A stretch of DNA of 59,306 nt. Origin: Mnemiopsis leidyi. Its lineage: Eukaryota; Ctenophora; Tentaculata; Lobata; Bolinopsidae. The DNA is taken from contig JH154014.1 of NCBI GenBank assembly GCA_000226015.1, positions 27,622 through 86,927 on the forward strand, written 5' to 3'. This document shows, piece after piece, positions 1-15,300 of this stretch. Below the pieces are notes generated by a model. The model had not been told where the DNA came from. It did no database searches and saw only the letters and a program-made list of their open reading frames with translations. Positions within the stretch are counted from its first letter, which is position 1. Every line of letters starts with the position of its first letter. A program made the position numbers and the translations under genes.

Positions 1-256
<256 letters not shown>

Positions 257-276
257 GTGTACGCCGTACAGTGTAC

Positions 277-390
277 GGCTCCTCTCCACTGCATCTTGTG
301 TTGGACTAACTGTTCTATCTCCTGCACCTCCTCATACAGCTGATCTAAATATAGTTCCTCTACCTCCGGCACAGCTCGCTTCTTGTCTGT
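277..390 (-). CDS. KIF26: KIF26 exon 23, coiled coil; 3' edge uncertain (residues 1208 on)
   Basis: From a TTACAG acceptor in phase 0: TDKKRAVPEVEELYLDQLYE then EVQEIEQLVQHKMQWRGA, a clear amphipathic coiled coil. The donor is unclear: three GTAC sites at 262-276 are possible, so 277 is a choice. The frame also runs on into the (TG)n tract, which is surely intronic. The gene continues beyond the window. Confidence 0.68.
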
Positions 391-3300
391 CTGTAACAGT
401 GTGATTTGTCAGTAACAAGGTTAGTGATTCGTGAAAAATCACTCAATTATGGTGTACGTGTAGGTTTATGATTCGAAACAATATAAACGCGACGAAAATT
501 CAGAAAAGTAAAATTGATTCCGTCTATAAACTTCCGAGTAATTAACACTTCGCTAGAAAACACTCACATTTTCAGCATGTCGATTGTTACGATGTCTATG
601 TTTGTGGGAAGGACCGTCAGATTGATATCCCGAACTCCTAGTTTTGGGGCGAGAATGTGAACTGTGGGAGGAGGGAGCATCAGTACTGTATCCGGATCTC
701 TTATCTAGTCTTCTGTCGCTGTATCTGCAGGAGAGAAGATTAGTGGGGCTAGCACACCGCATGCTCAGGAGTTGGAAAAAAGATAGGATTAAATGACTTC
801 TTCCCCGCTAGAATCGAAGTTTTTTTTTAAATTTTAACATGTCAACAGCAAACTTTAACAATTTAAACATGATGCAACTTTAATAATTTCAACAACTGTA
901 CATTTTACACCTAAGAAACTTGAAGTAACCTTACCTAAGATCCCGATTGTTGATGTTGCCACCGTTTGCTCGGGTAAGCAGCTCGTCCTCCGACATCGAG
1001 TTTTTCACTCTTTTCGGCTTCACTTCCCGCACCTGAGGCTTCTCGTTCGCATCAATCGGTCCGTAGTCGATGATCTTGCCCTGCGGACCTGACCTCTTCT
1101 TCTTGATCTTCTGTATCCACTCCCGGGAAATCTCCGTTTTTTCCCGACTAGTTTTCAGACCACCGTCACTCTTGTACCCGGATTTGCTCCGTCGTGGTCG
1201 GTTCTCGTCGAGGAGCAGCTGATCCAGGACAGCCCCGTCGTCCTCCGTGTCGTAGATCGTGTAGAGACGGCGGTTGTCTCCTTTACCCCGGGATTCCGAG
1301 CCGGTACGTACTCGCAGTTTAACTTCCTCGTTCTGGGGAGATAGGAGGGTTAGTTCAGTGTCTCAGTAAAGATCGGGAATTTCGGTAAAACCTTAACATC
1401 TCAAGGTTAACAGAAACGTATTCTAAACAGAAGGGAATCTTGAGGTTAACATTGAACCAAAAAGGGGGCCATTATCAATTTCAAAAGACAATAGTTTGAC
1501 AGAACCAGCACTGGTAGATGCACTAAGTTCCAGACAAAATGGTACATTGTCGAGTGTTTCATAGCCTTGTGCCTCCTCACACTATCTCACCTCCTTATCC
1601 TCACTCTCCAAGTTAGACTCAGGTACAGTTTCTTGCTGTTTCTCAGGAGGAGCACTCTTGGTGGGGTTCTCAGCAGACCAGCCAGGTTTGTTGCTCGTTT
1701 TCTCCTCACTGGCACTGTCCGGTGTAGACATCCCTGAGAGAGAGGGGTGGGGTGAGAGGGGTGGGGTGAGAGGGTGGGGTGAGAGGGGTGGAGTGGGAGG
1801 GGTGGGGTGAGAGGTTAGGGAGCAATTGCGATCAGTTTTGTTGAGTGTTGGAGCTTTCTATATTTTATGTCATGTATGCAAAAAGCTTTACTGTTGAACA
1901 ATTTTTAAAACTTCTTTGTCGTAATTCGAAAATACGTCTCACAGCACCAGATAGAGACAAATATATTTCTGAACAAAATCTTCTAATAGACAGGCTAACT
2001 ACTTGGATCTGATAAGTTGACGACTAATTCTCGAAAACAACCTTCCAGGCAAGTATTAAACTTGATCCTAATCCGAACATAAAACACAAACCTCGCATTT
2101 CCTTGGACTGTTGAAGAATCGCTTCCCGCTGATTCTTCAGTCTCAGCAGCTCGAAGTAACGTTTAAGTTGCTGCTGGTTCTTCTGTACCCGCTTTTGTCT
2201 GATGTCTTCAGCTGTTTGGGCGGTTTTCGAGGTCTGACGTCGCTTTGGGGGTTCTGGGGAGAAAGATTTCAGTTAAACTCTGGGAGAAGCAGGAAACTTT
2301 ACGACCAGGAAGCTGTACAAAAGCAGCGATAATTAAAAGACAGAAATGAGTGTAATAAACCGATAAAACAGACCACAGTGTGAGGACAAATTCCATAAAT
2401 ACCGAGATAAGAACAAATTTACTGTTCTACTAACCGAAATGAACACCGGTCATATTTTCAGTGTCGCTAGCGAACTGTTTGTGTTGTCTAGCAGACCCTG
2501 ACGTGTACCGTAAGTCCTCACTGTCAGTCAAGGCGTACTGTCGGGACCGGGACGGCTGGTGCGAGCTGGTCGGTTGTTGGGGCGCAGCGGGGCGCGTGTA
2601 ACCTGGGGTTAGGAAGTTAGCACGGTTGTTGGGTCGCAGCAGGCCAGCGGGGTGTTTGTAAGATGGGGTTTTAAGTGAAGGAGGTATTTTTCTAGTTGGA
2701 CACAGGGGGATTGATACTTGGGGAGAAGCAGAAAAAGTTTAAACTAAAATTCACGCGGTCTACTCACTGTGAAGGGATGGTTTATAATTTCCACTATCAC
2801 TGGCGTATCCAGTTCCACGACGCACGTGCGATCTTCCTGTGTCGCTATGGTAACCACTCGGTAACCTCGGTTTCCGTACTTCCTCAGTGTCGCTGTAGTT
2901 GCGGGGAGTTGGTCGCTTGTTGCTGCAGAACTGAGGGGATTTCTCCTGAAACAGCGGACAACTCTACTTCAGAGTACGGAAATGACAAGGTAATGACAAA
3001 GAAAAGACAAAGAAGGACGATAACCTTGAGGGAGGACGAACGGACAATCCTCAAAAAGTGCTACAAAATCACGACAGACATTACAAAATAACAAATCTAA
3101 TTGTTGATATTTAAGTGACATGCTGGTTGTAAGTACCTGGCCGTCTCCTTTAGTTCGTTCAGGGAGATAAGATTTAGGAGGTCCTTCCCCGTCACTAGCC
3201 ATTCCTGGTCGGTAGATCACTGGGGAGAAGGCAGGGTTTAGTCAGGAGTGGAGTGTGATATTTAGATGTGAAATCTGTATGCAAAATTAATAAAACTCCC

Positions 3301-6300
3301 GAATTACATCAAATTTCTATGATTTACGCTAATATTGAGAAATAACAAACAAATTTATAAATTAAACATCTTATTACCGGTGTCGGCGGATTCCTCCCCA
3401 GTTGACGTAGCTGAAGAGTATTCCTTCTCTCTCTTGAGACGCTGCAGTTCGCTTCTCTTTGCTGCAGGCTACGGAGAGAATAGTGACAATTAGAAGACTG
3501 AACTGGTTAAATGAAATGAATGAGTCAAAAGAAGATAAACTTACATTTTTGAATACCTCCGGCCAGTTAGAGAATGAATTAAAAAAAGTAACTAAGTAAT
3601 TATCAAACTAATTAAAGTTACTAGCTAATTGAATAGTTGCCAAACTTACTAACTATTTAATTAAAGTTCTACATACCAGATGCCTCATGTAAAGACGAGT
3701 AGCGAGGTTGAGGGTAATACCAATGGCCTGGTAATCTTTAGGACTGTGTGTGATGTGTCCCACTGAGACGATGTGAGTTTTACTCTGCATCAGGTTGTGT
3801 CTGAGTTGTACAAATGTCTCGTAGTACTTGTTACCTGTCGTCTGGGTAACGTCCTGTATAAGGTGGAGGTTAGGGGTATACATTGTACTATACAATATAC
3901 AGTGTACTATACAATCTACAATATACATTGAAATGTACAATACACATTTTACTATACAATGTACACTTAACTATACAATACAGTGTACTATACCATATAC
4001 ATTTTACTATACAATATACATTGTACTATACAATATACATTGCACCATACAATATACATTTTACTGCAGAAAACAAACATTACAGCTATACAATATACAT
4101 TGTACTGCACAAAATACCTTGTACTATACATTGTATGAGTGAACTGTGGACTATGGAGTTAAAAGTATATGGGGGTGTGGGTGACTTCACATAGTTACCT
4201 AAACATAGAGTATAAGTAGTATTTTGCAGTTTTGCAGTACTTTATTGAAAGAGTTAGATGAGAAAAAGTCGGTATCGAACGGCAAACTTATCCTCTCATG
4301 ACTCAACTAAACAATCATAATTTGATAAAACCCACAAAACAAAATCTGACCTGGAGCCACTGCCAACAGAGAACATTGGAATTATCGTTTTTACGGATGG
4401 GAGTTCCAACGTCGATAAATGTTAACATCCCGAAATTATCCTTGTTCTTCTTCTTCGATTTGGATTTGGAGAAGGTCATGTTGATAATCAAGGCCTGAAA
4501 GTGGTTGGTTAAATTTCGTAAGCTTTTTTAACACCGATACCACACCATATTTTGCGTAAGAAACAATCAAATAACAGAAGTACTTAAGTAACAGAAGTTA
4601 TTATTTATAGAGAAATACAAGATTTAAGATAATTAGTTCTACCTCGTCGTTAGGATGTTCCCGGGCTGGAAGAGTTAACGTCAGTTTGTCCAGGTACTTT
4701 CCCAGGTCCTCTGATTTGGAGATGGTAGCGGGGGACACAAACTCGCTCAGAGACTTCTGTTCGTCTGTTTGGGGAGAAGGGTTTGTTGTTGTTACAGGGA
4801 TAACAGGGGGAGGTATAGTTTATTTGAAATTTAGGATAAAACCTAGTAAAGGTGAAGGGACAATTTTGGACGGTTTATGTTTTTTCTCATGGTTCAAACA
4901 CGTATCTGGACTGATGTTCTAAATTTTCCTATTTTCAATTTTTAAACTAAACTATACTCCAAACTAACCGAGTCGAAGAGAGGTGACATGAACAGTGTTA
5001 GGACCACACTTGCTCCTATCATCGTCTCCAAGTTTGTTTAACCACGTGACTGCTGTTGGGACCAACCCAAGACTTTGTGTCGAGTCACGTGACCCTATCA
5101 GCGAGTACTGGCGACCTGGGCGAGCGGTTGCTTTAGTTTGACAAGGACTTTTACGGAAATTTCAAGATCACTGTTAAAGCCTGGTCGATTCGAGAATCCG
5201 CCACGTTTTTTGAGTTACAGTGATTTCAATTAACAACAATTAAGCTCCTAAGCTCCTAATAGGTCCTGCTGAAAATTAACAGTTAAATAAAGTATACACA
5301 CCTAGCGAGTTCTTGCCGAAAGTAACGACGACGACAGATCTGCCATGAAGAATAGCAGGTAGAACGTCCGATAACATGGAGGAGCACACATCTATCTGCT
5401 TGCTCTGGGGTCCTGGAGGGGAACGTTTTGTTATCGTCATAAAATAATTATGTTATCCAAGGCAATTTATCTGCAGAAATTCCAAAATTAAATTTTCCCA
5501 CGATGGAAATTAAATGCGAATATCTCTCTGAGTGTTTACCGTGAACGTAGTCGAAAAACAGAGTTTCGTTAGCGATGAGGACGGTAGATTTACTCTCGTC
5601 AACTGACAGTATAGATTCCTTGTTCTGAGGGTTGGGGCTGATTCTCATTCCAACTTTTACCTGGGGAGAAGAAGTGTTAGACATACGTTATCCCGGCTGT
5701 TAAATCAGCTACAAAACTTCGTTGTGAGAATTAGTTGCACATTGGCTTTATTTCCCTCGAGAGCTTCAAGAACACCCTTTTGAGTTCTACAAGCTCACAT
5801 AAACAAGCAAACAGACAAACAGACAAATAAACAGACGGACGGGTCTTCTACTTACATTGTACGCGTAGTTGTCAGTGGTACGACTCCCCTCTGTGTGGTA
5901 CGCACGCAGGAGGCCCTGTGGAGGAGGCGGGGCAAACAGCCGCATCAGCTCCGCGTATGTCAGCGGCCGTTCCTTCTTTCGCTTCCTGAACATCTGGGAT
6001 GCCCTAGAGGAAAGAGAGGTTAGACGACTGAAAAAAGAGCTATGTAAAAGGGAAGTAGGAGACGTCTGTTGTTTCATTATATAAGAGTCTAGAGAGGATT
6101 ATAAGTGATAACTTTTTAAAGTAAAAGATTATTTAACTGGAAGGCAGCTCAACAAGATAGCTCAAAGAAATGTGCATAGTAATGTATGATGGATCAGTTC
6201 GACCATAACCAATGAGGGCATTATACAAGTACCAAGCACCTACTTTTTAGCGAGCATGGAGCAATGAACCGTATACACTGAACACCTTTACAAAGGAACA

Positions 6301-9300
6301 TCAAAGCCCCACACACTAAAAATGAACAGTGGAGGAGCAACTAAAATCCTCCAGCACAATGAAACCCGAGCCCGGAGCACATAAAATGCAAGGGTCCGTA
6401 ATCCAATGAGGGTGCAAAACCAAGTCACGTGGCACACGCGTAATGGTCCCCTGACTTTGAAACAATTCGAATTTAGTGTCGTGGAGGCCAAATGTATAGG
6501 ATCGCGTTGAGGAAATTGCGATTGGTCCGATTAGAGAATGCTGGGCAGTGATTGGTGGGATTTGGAAATGCTCGGCTGTGATTGGCCCGGAAGGGAGATT
6601 TAATGGTGGATAAACAGATGGATATTTCTGGATTAATATGCAGGAGAATGAGAGATGAGATGGTGATATAAAGTCAGGATTATTACGTAAGTTGGTAGTC
6701 CTTGCAGCAGTGACAATAGTGGCCCGCTACACTACAGTAACTTGTTACACTAGTGACTACACGTGTGAATGACTACTGACTACACCACTGACTACACTAA
6801 TAAATACACGTGTGACGACACCAGTGACTATACTAGTGAATAAACTAGTTCCTATACACGGTCAGTATTGGAATAAACTAGAACATCTAGACTGTTATAA
6901 TCGTTGAGAAATGTTAATATTTCGGCTTAGTAGTATAGGTTAATTTCTTTAATTTAGATAAATTAGAAAATCCTAAGTGAAAACGGTGAATTTATAAATA
7001 TCTAGCGTTACTTAGCGACGAGCTAAAGACTCCGCGACTCGTGTACAATGAAGATCAGGGGTAATCAAAGATAATTACATCAGAGTTAATCACACAAACA
7101 AGTCATTACTATTCGCACTGTATGCAATAAAAGTTGCGATGTAATCTGTTTTAGTAAACGCAGCAAGCATGCGACCACATTTCTTACTTATACATAAGCT
7201 ATACACGAGTTATACCGTATAAGTAGAGATCGTGCAAGAGGATGATATGAGGATGAAGTACGGATTACTGACGCAGCCAATCAGTAGGCAGAGATTACTG
7301 ACGCAGCCAATCAGAAGGCAGAGATTACTGACGCAGCCAATCAGGAGGCAGAGATTTTTTGACAAGACACAATACAATTTCTAAAAAAACACTCAACACA
7401 CAGAGACTTAAGAGCATCACTTGAGCAAACAAAGTAGTTTAAACATCAATAACAATCCCTACGCTCCGTAAACAAGAAACAAGTTTACATTAACGTATAG
7501 GAGAGAAGTTGGGTAATATCTCCGAACTGATATCTTGTTGGTAAGACAATAGCGGGGACAATATAACGGGGTAAATCAGTTTAAACAGACAAAAACAAAC
7601 ACGGTAATTATTTACAAGATTGTTAGGCGGGGGAAATGTTAATTTTATTGAGAATTAGAGAATAATATGATCTGAAAATGTAAATGTGTGTCTGCAGGTA
7701 GGATGGGGTGTTCTGACAAATTGAAAGTGGGTTTGGGATTGTTACACAGATTTTACACGGATATAGAATGCGATACAGATTGAGAAATCGTAGATGTGAT
7801 TTCCAGAATTGTATCGCGCTAAATAAGTTAAACGTGATAGACTGAAGTATAGACTGAAGTAGCAAGTCAGGAGAAGAAACCAGGACATTACGTGGTAGTT
7901 GTACTGTAATAACACGTGTCAACACAGCTGTATAACAGGTGTACAACAAGTAAGTGAGGAAAGTTTAGATTTGTTTGTAGGCTACATCTAGTTCAATCAT
8001 GATTAACTCGTGAATAAATATATGGAAAAATAAGACATTCAGAATGACAAAATACAAAAACTACAACAAGTATCTGTACTGAGATCTGAGTTTCCGGTAG
8101 AGAACAAAAGTAAATCTGATAAAGATATCCTGATAACACAATTCATCTTCCCAACTAGGATGAGAGATACCTGGATCTCACTGAGATAACTGACAGATTT
8201 CGAGGTATTTAAACAAATAGATGACGTCACATTCGCATGGCCAAGAGCGTCATCGCGGGTTCTCTTGACACATTCGATCACTTGGGCTGGACCTCGATTA
8301 GTTGAAAATCAGCTGTGGACTTTGGACATGGAACATGTGCTAAACAGCCATCACAGAATTATACAGCCACAATCAGCCAAGCTGTCAAAATTTAATGAGC
8401 TTATCAGTCATCTGAACGCTAAATCAGCATCTGTGCGGTTCCCAAGAAAGCAATCAACACAAACGTAAGTTAAGAGGTGAAGTTAAAATGGGAGGAAGGG
8501 TTAATGAAATTTCTTATTTTGGTTATGAGAACAAAATTGAAAATATGAGAAATTACCAATTTGACATGCTGTCATGAAACGAAGATTATAAAACCCCACG
8601 TGTAACATAGGCTTAAAACTTGGAGAATGGGCGGAACCAGAAACGTTTAACGTGTGCTAAAGAAGTGTCAGAAAGGGCTGAGCTCAGAGCTTTAGACTTA
8701 GCAGCACGTGTGCGCGGCGTGAGAATGGACATGGCGGCGCCGTTGGTGGTTTAAATTGTCTAAATAAATATCGCATAAAATACAATTTCCAATTTATTGG
8801 GTAAATAATAAATGAATATGAATGGCTTGAGTTCACCAAGTAAATTGTCGATCAATAAGTGGGATGTATAACGAACAAGGAGAAGTTTACAAAATGTGTA
8901 GATGAAAGTAAGAGAAAACAAGTCAAATTAGCGGCCGGATTACACCACGAACCCACTAAACATCTGTATAGTACTATAGTGTTGACGGGGGATATTAGCA
9001 AGATAACTAGACGACATTTCTCCTGTTATATTGACACGTGTTTATAGAGACACGTGTCTATAGAGACCCCTGTTTATAATGACACGTGTTTTTTGGTAAC
9101 ACGTGATCCTATTTACGTCCACGCATGCTATTTCCAGATGAGGAACGTGTGATGAAATGCAGGCGCCATTGTACCTCTAAGATGAAACTCTAAATATGGT
9201 AGTCCGCAGTAACTGAAGACTGATGACATAAGAATTAATACAAATGTTGATTGTTGTCAAGATTAACAGCAATTAATCTGTGGAGAACTCGGAGAAAAAG

Positions 9301-12300
9301 AAAAGAATATCAAATAATCTGCCAGAAAAAACTAGCGGCAAGCTAGAAGCTGTGAACGGCACAAGATTAGATAAGATACGGGTTTATAATTTAAGTACAC
9401 AACCACGGTGTACTACAACAAACCATACACCACATCACGCTTTAAATAATTAACACAGCAAGATAAGAATAACAGGGATGAAAAGCACGCGCAGTCCGAA
9501 TATACATGCCGCATATGACAATACCGCTGTATAGAAATGAAATGAAGTACAGTTGATATTCGAGTTCGAGAGAAAGTGTGTACTGTGTTAAAATCTGGGA
9601 AACCTGACACTGAAGTTAATATTGTGTGCCCTTTGAAAAGATTCGATCCGTTTTTTGGATATTGATATTAGGTAAGTTGGAATGGACTGGGTACTGGTGA
9701 GTAATTATGTTTCTAAGATGCCTCTAAAATTATGGTTTAAACTTTAAAGATAAGAACAAAGTTAAAACTTTTAGAGTAGAAAATTCAATATCGACGGAAA
9801 ATGTGATAAGTCAGTTGAGGAAGACCACTAAATGTTAACAATGCCGTCATAAGGACGGATTTTTTTAGTAGCTCGTCCTTGTGTGGAAAACTCAGGTCTC
9901 GTCACCTAGATTAATCTACCGGATTACATACTGAATCAAACAAGGTCTGCAGAAGCCAGATTTGATAATTATAGGCACCCGGCACACAATTAAATGACAA
10001 TATTTATAAAAATAGGTTATTTGAGCCTATTAAAATCAATACTTGGACGAGAAGGATAATCTATGTTTGGTTGGGAAGCAGGAATAAATCCAGATTTACC
10101 GACTGTCTGTAAAACACAAACAATCTAGACAATTTTGTTAAACAAGGCTGACGGATCCTCTAGACAGTATGATAAACTACAACAGGTTAATTACATATTT
10201 GGCTAATTTAAAAGATCCACTGATCTAGTGATTTAAACAAGATTAGTCATTAAGTTAGAAGTCAAATCAATCAAAAATATATATAAAACTTAACGTGGAT
10301 CAGCGGAATGAACAGCAAACTGACGGAGAAATGATTGATTATGATAAAATGTAACAGGCGGGCGTGTAGAATATAACGGTCCATTATGTAATGGAGGTGA
10401 TCATCTGCCGTTACTTCAATGCGGCTAAAGTTTAGCAAGTTATTAACCAGTCAGAAGGAGGCTTATAGGTCATGTGACACAAATTAACCAACCACGTTGA
10501 TGTATTTGAACACCTGGAATTCGATAAATCATTGCATGGACTGGTGGATAACAAATGACAAGTCGAAACATTAAGCCCTCAAACAATCTTCATGTTATCT
10601 GAAATGAACGTATATATATATTGTCTACATATCGAATTAAATATGAAAGAAGGGGAGTGTAATAATGGAATGTGATACTGGAATGTGACATGACATCATG
10701 GCAGTGCTCATTGCTCTGTCCCGGTCCTTTACTCGCCTCTTTTTGTATCTCAGCACCGTCCAGTCCAACATTGTACCCAATCAGATTGCAGTATATTTCT
10801 GGTTTTCACCCAATCAGATTGCAGTATTTCTGGTTTTCACCCAATCAGATTGCAGTATTTCTGGTTTTCACCCAATCAGATTGCAGTATTTCTGGTTTTC
10901 ACCCAATCAGATTGCAGTATTTCTGGTTGTGGTATTTCACGTGTCGAACAATCAGGATGCAGCACTCGAGGTTATTTCAACTTTATTTCAAAGGTTTATA
11001 CGTCGATCGAAATTCGACAAGCTATAAAATAATCAAAGGAAAAGTAAAATAAAAAGGTTTATCAATGCCGTCAAACGAAGCAGGATGGAGAAATTAATTA
11101 GGCTACAAAGCAGCCGACCAATGTTTAACGTAGTGAATATTTAGAAGAAAATTAGACCGACCTGCACCCGCCTAAAATAGTAAATTGTAGAATAGCCGGA
11201 ATCCGGATAGAATTAAATAGATCTGCGAAAATAGAGAAGAGTAGATGTGAAGATGATAAAATAGAGCAGAGTAGTTGTGAAGATGAGAAAATAGAGTAAA
11301 TATGTAAACTATGTTTTTAGGAAGCTGGAGGATATTGATGGTTCTGTGGGGTGAAAACGTAACTTTCAAAAAATAGGAGTTTAGAACGGCTGCCATAGCA
11401 ACAAGTATGAATCAGTAACATGGGTAACAAAACAGTCCCTACTCCCTAGTCTGACATGTAACATTTTACTAGAAATTTACACATAGTAGTAATAATAGTT
11501 ACTAACATAACTTACCTCCTGGTAAAAGTCATTACTCGTTAGTTTACAACAACAACGAAATTGTAAACTTCTCCAAATCCACAATAGAACACAAACAAAC
11601 TCTAAGAGAAGCAGGTCACACAAAACCGTGTCACAGAAAAACGCACGCTGCGCTAACTAAAGCAGCTCATAGTAACATGAGATTGAAGAGCCACCTGGCG
11701 TCACTTTGTAACACACACACATAATATGTACAGACACAATAAGGTCCACTATCATTATATACATCGGTTATATGCGTGTTGTGACAATACTGGTTCCCTA
11801 CTTAACGCAGTGGGGCACGGAGAGGAGTAGTTTAGTTGACACGTGACACGTGATTGTTACCATGGTAACGTGACAAGTAATTGTCATACAGCATGGTAAC
11901 GTGGTTTGATTGTTGTTAAATGTGGGGGCCGAGTGATGGTTTTTTGAATGGATTGCGTAACTCTGACGACCTTGGAGTAACTACGATCCTATTTGACAAG
12001 AATTGTTAAATGTGTCAGTAAAACTCTGGACATATGTCGGTGTGGCAGTGTGCATGGGCTAGCCCTTTATTCGCAAACAGGACAAAAACAGGAGATAATA
12101 TAAGGAATGATTAAATATTTGTTTGTTGGCTTACTTACCAAGCTAGGGGGTGCTCGAGGTGCATTGTACAAGACTACTGACAAATCTCAACAATAAACGG
12201 TAAATACTACGCGATATCGATAGCAAGAAATAGTCCCCTCTCACCAGCAACCCTTCTTAAAGTTTCAAATATGTGTCCAGTACACACACACAAACGCTAG

Positions 12301-15300
12301 TCCTAGGCTAAGTAGGATGCAATCACCCACAATTGCTTGACGGATCAGCGGCAAGTCCGGGGAGGGCTCGTGCCCTGATTGGCTAATGCCGCGCAAGCTG
12401 GCCACTGATTGGGGGAGACGAGTGCAGATGAATCTTGTGATTGGAGGATCAAGGTGATGACGTCATGCCACGTGCAGCGTGCTGGTTGGCCGTCGACATG
12501 TACGAGAAGGGTTTTGGTTGGTTGATGCTGGTGTCACCCGCCTGGCTTGTGATGTAATGATATGTTGATATGCAGTACCGAGGAAGAAAACACAAGGTGG
12601 AGGGTTTTGTGGTCACAGCGGTATTAAAGGAGTAAGCAAATAACTCTAGTATATTTTATTACTGCAAGTATAACGAAAATTAAACTTAGCGCACCGAGTT
12701 CTTTAGATTATCGACTATCGATAAATTGAATTATAGGTGACGTGGTAGGTACATTACATTTCCAAGCCTACAGACTAAATATATATATGCAAGGTGACCG
12801 CTGACAATAAGCATATGTTACGATCCTAAAAGGGGGCCCAGTAGGCGAAATTCGGAAAATGGTAATAAATTTTAAATTCAAGAGATAATGAACTTTAAAT
12901 AATCGCACTGTAAATCAAATAAAAACAGTAATGATGGAAAATTAAACACAATATGCTGATATCTATAAGTAAACTCGCTGATAAGGAAACTAAGAGTGTT
13001 AACTGATATCGGATATAAGTAAACTTACTTGGCGAAGAAAGAGCCGTTGGTTTGAGGGTTGGACTTGGGGTCAGGAGTCGAGCTAGGAGTTGAAGGGGTT
13101 GACTTGCTCTCCTTCTTTCTTTTCAACCGAGACGAGAACCGGGAACTTTCTGATCTTTTAGGGGGCACGGGTGCTAAATCCGTGATTGTTCTGGGATAGG
13201 TTTATTTTTAGATTTGGATAAATTCGTAATCGTCTTGAGAAAGATAATTTTGACTTTCTTACCGACACTTAGTCCAACTCTAGTTGATACTTGATGAAGA
13301 TCAGAATTTCAATAAGCAGTTTATACTTTTACCCTATGAAATAACTCCTAAATTAACGAGATTGAAGATTCAGAGACAGTAACAAAAAATGAAAACTAAG
13401 AGTAAACTCCTACATACTGTAAAACAAACCTGTTAGGTATATCTGCAGCGGGCGGGGGTGGAGGGGGAACACTGGATTCAGGCCCATGCCACATTCCTCC
13501 CGACATGTCAGGGGGAGAGGAAACTGAGTTGTGTAGCTTGTACACCGGGTCAGTGTGTCCGTTCGGGAGGGGGCATCCACCTGGGGGCATCGAGTTAGAG
13601 GGGGCATCTAGCTTGGGGCATCGAGTTAGAGGGGGCGTCTAGCTGAGGGCATTGAGTTAGAGGGGCATCTCACTGGTGTCATTGAGTTAGAGGGGACATC
13701 TTACTAGGGGCATTAAGTTAAATTGGCATCAAACTGGGGAAAGCAGCAGTTATGTATGAGATTATGACTTGAAGTTCATGCTCTCAACTTTTAAGAGAGC
13801 ATCAAGACAACGTCACAGAATGTGATTACTATTGTAAGACTTATTGTTATTACCGCATAACACTAAACACAGTAAAGCTCCAATAAAGAAAGACGATATG
13901 ACGCTCAATGAGAATGTTTAAACCGTAGAAGGTAGAATAAGTCGCATCATCCACTACGAGTTTATATATTTAAACAGAAATATGAGCTTAGTTTTACAAA
14001 AATAGACACGTTGGCAAGAATGTTGTATTCTTTTGCCAGCTTACGATGATTATGCCGATGAAAATTGATAAGAATGCAGTGGAAATGTCTGAAAAAGCTG
14101 TCGAAATTGCAAAAATAACTCAGTAAGTCGTGCGGTCAGTTACTAGAATAAGTTTGTAAACCTAAGGTTAGCTTCCTTGGTAAACTCTGTAAATCTTAGT
14201 TTCGCCTTGGAGACCTAAAGCAAGGTAGCTGAACACCGTAGTCCACAAAACGAACAAGCGCGATCAAAGCAAATAGTAAATGGGTAGAATCAAAGGAAAA
14301 TGAAGTTCCTTTAACCTTGGAAGCAGCCGAAGCAACACATTCCCTTTTTAAGTGTGGGCGGGTAGTCGTCTAGCGTAGATATCATTAAATTGGAAAATAG
14401 TTCGGGGTCATTGGGGTCACTTAGCGGGTACAGTCTGTTTGTTCGTCTGTCTGTTTGTCGGTACAGTTTGTCTGTTTGTTTGTCAGTCAGTCGGTCTCGC
14501 TCGTAAAATGTAACGATGTCTGAAGGATTTAAGTGAATTATTTTGATCGACTAAGGTTAATGCAAAAAGCAAGAATTATTTATCTTAAGAACTAGTGCGC
14601 AGCGTTTCAGAGTTGTGTTTATTTTTTGGAAAAAGTTCAGAAAAAGGGGTTTCGTTAAACTTCCTGATAGAATAACTGAGGCACCAAACCATGCAAAATT
14701 CATTCACATTCCACACTACCAAAACTCGGCACCCCAAGTCAGCATATCACATCATCTAAACAGGTTTCACATTCACAACACAGCAAGTATATCAGCATTA
14801 TAGTAGGAGGCTGGAGAGAGGAATATCCGACCCAAACATCGCACTTGGAACCGCGAAACCCTGATCTCTAGGTTAAATTAAGATTACCTGTAACTAAAAT
14901 CAGAAAACTCGAAATTTGATAAATTCTGCTAAGCAATAAGTGCGATATTTCCGCCCGCCCGGCTATCCCAAAGATCGGGGTTTGGCGGTTCCGACTCAGC
15001 AATGTACAACTCCCACAACAATCCAGATCACATGACCCATCACCACACACGTGATATATCCCACACACCTGCCAAAATGAACTCGTCCACAAACTCGTAC
15101 TCGCCATCAGGGGGTCCCACCCCCGCCCATTCAGGGGGTCCCACCCCTGGCAGGGAGTTTGTCCGGACCCGGACTGGCTGCCCCACTAACAGTTGTCGAG
15201 CGTGGTGGAAGGACCGAGACGGCTGAAGCCGGGGCCGGGGTGGTTTTACTTGCTCTGGGAGGTACAGTGGTCTGTCACGTGATAGTTTACAGTGGGTTGA

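Larger units (their letters stand above)
6004..13028. other. KIF26 intron 7 (7 kb)
   Basis: No further exon is supported. It holds the two CCAAT-repeat arrays, the CACGTG clusters and a GACATGGCGGCGCCG word at about 8,727 that resembles a YY1-type site. Longest ORFs are under 130 codons and lack coding character. Confidence 0.7.

Noticed and set aside
3828-4194. Two plus-strand Tyr/Thr/Ile-rich ORFs of about 100 codons
   Set aside because: They come from the AT-rich tandem repeat in an intron of the minus-strand gene.
10672-11052. ORFs repeating FSPNQIAVFLV
   Set aside because: They are products of the 31-bp CCAAT minisatellite; 31 is not a multiple of 3, so all frames cycle.
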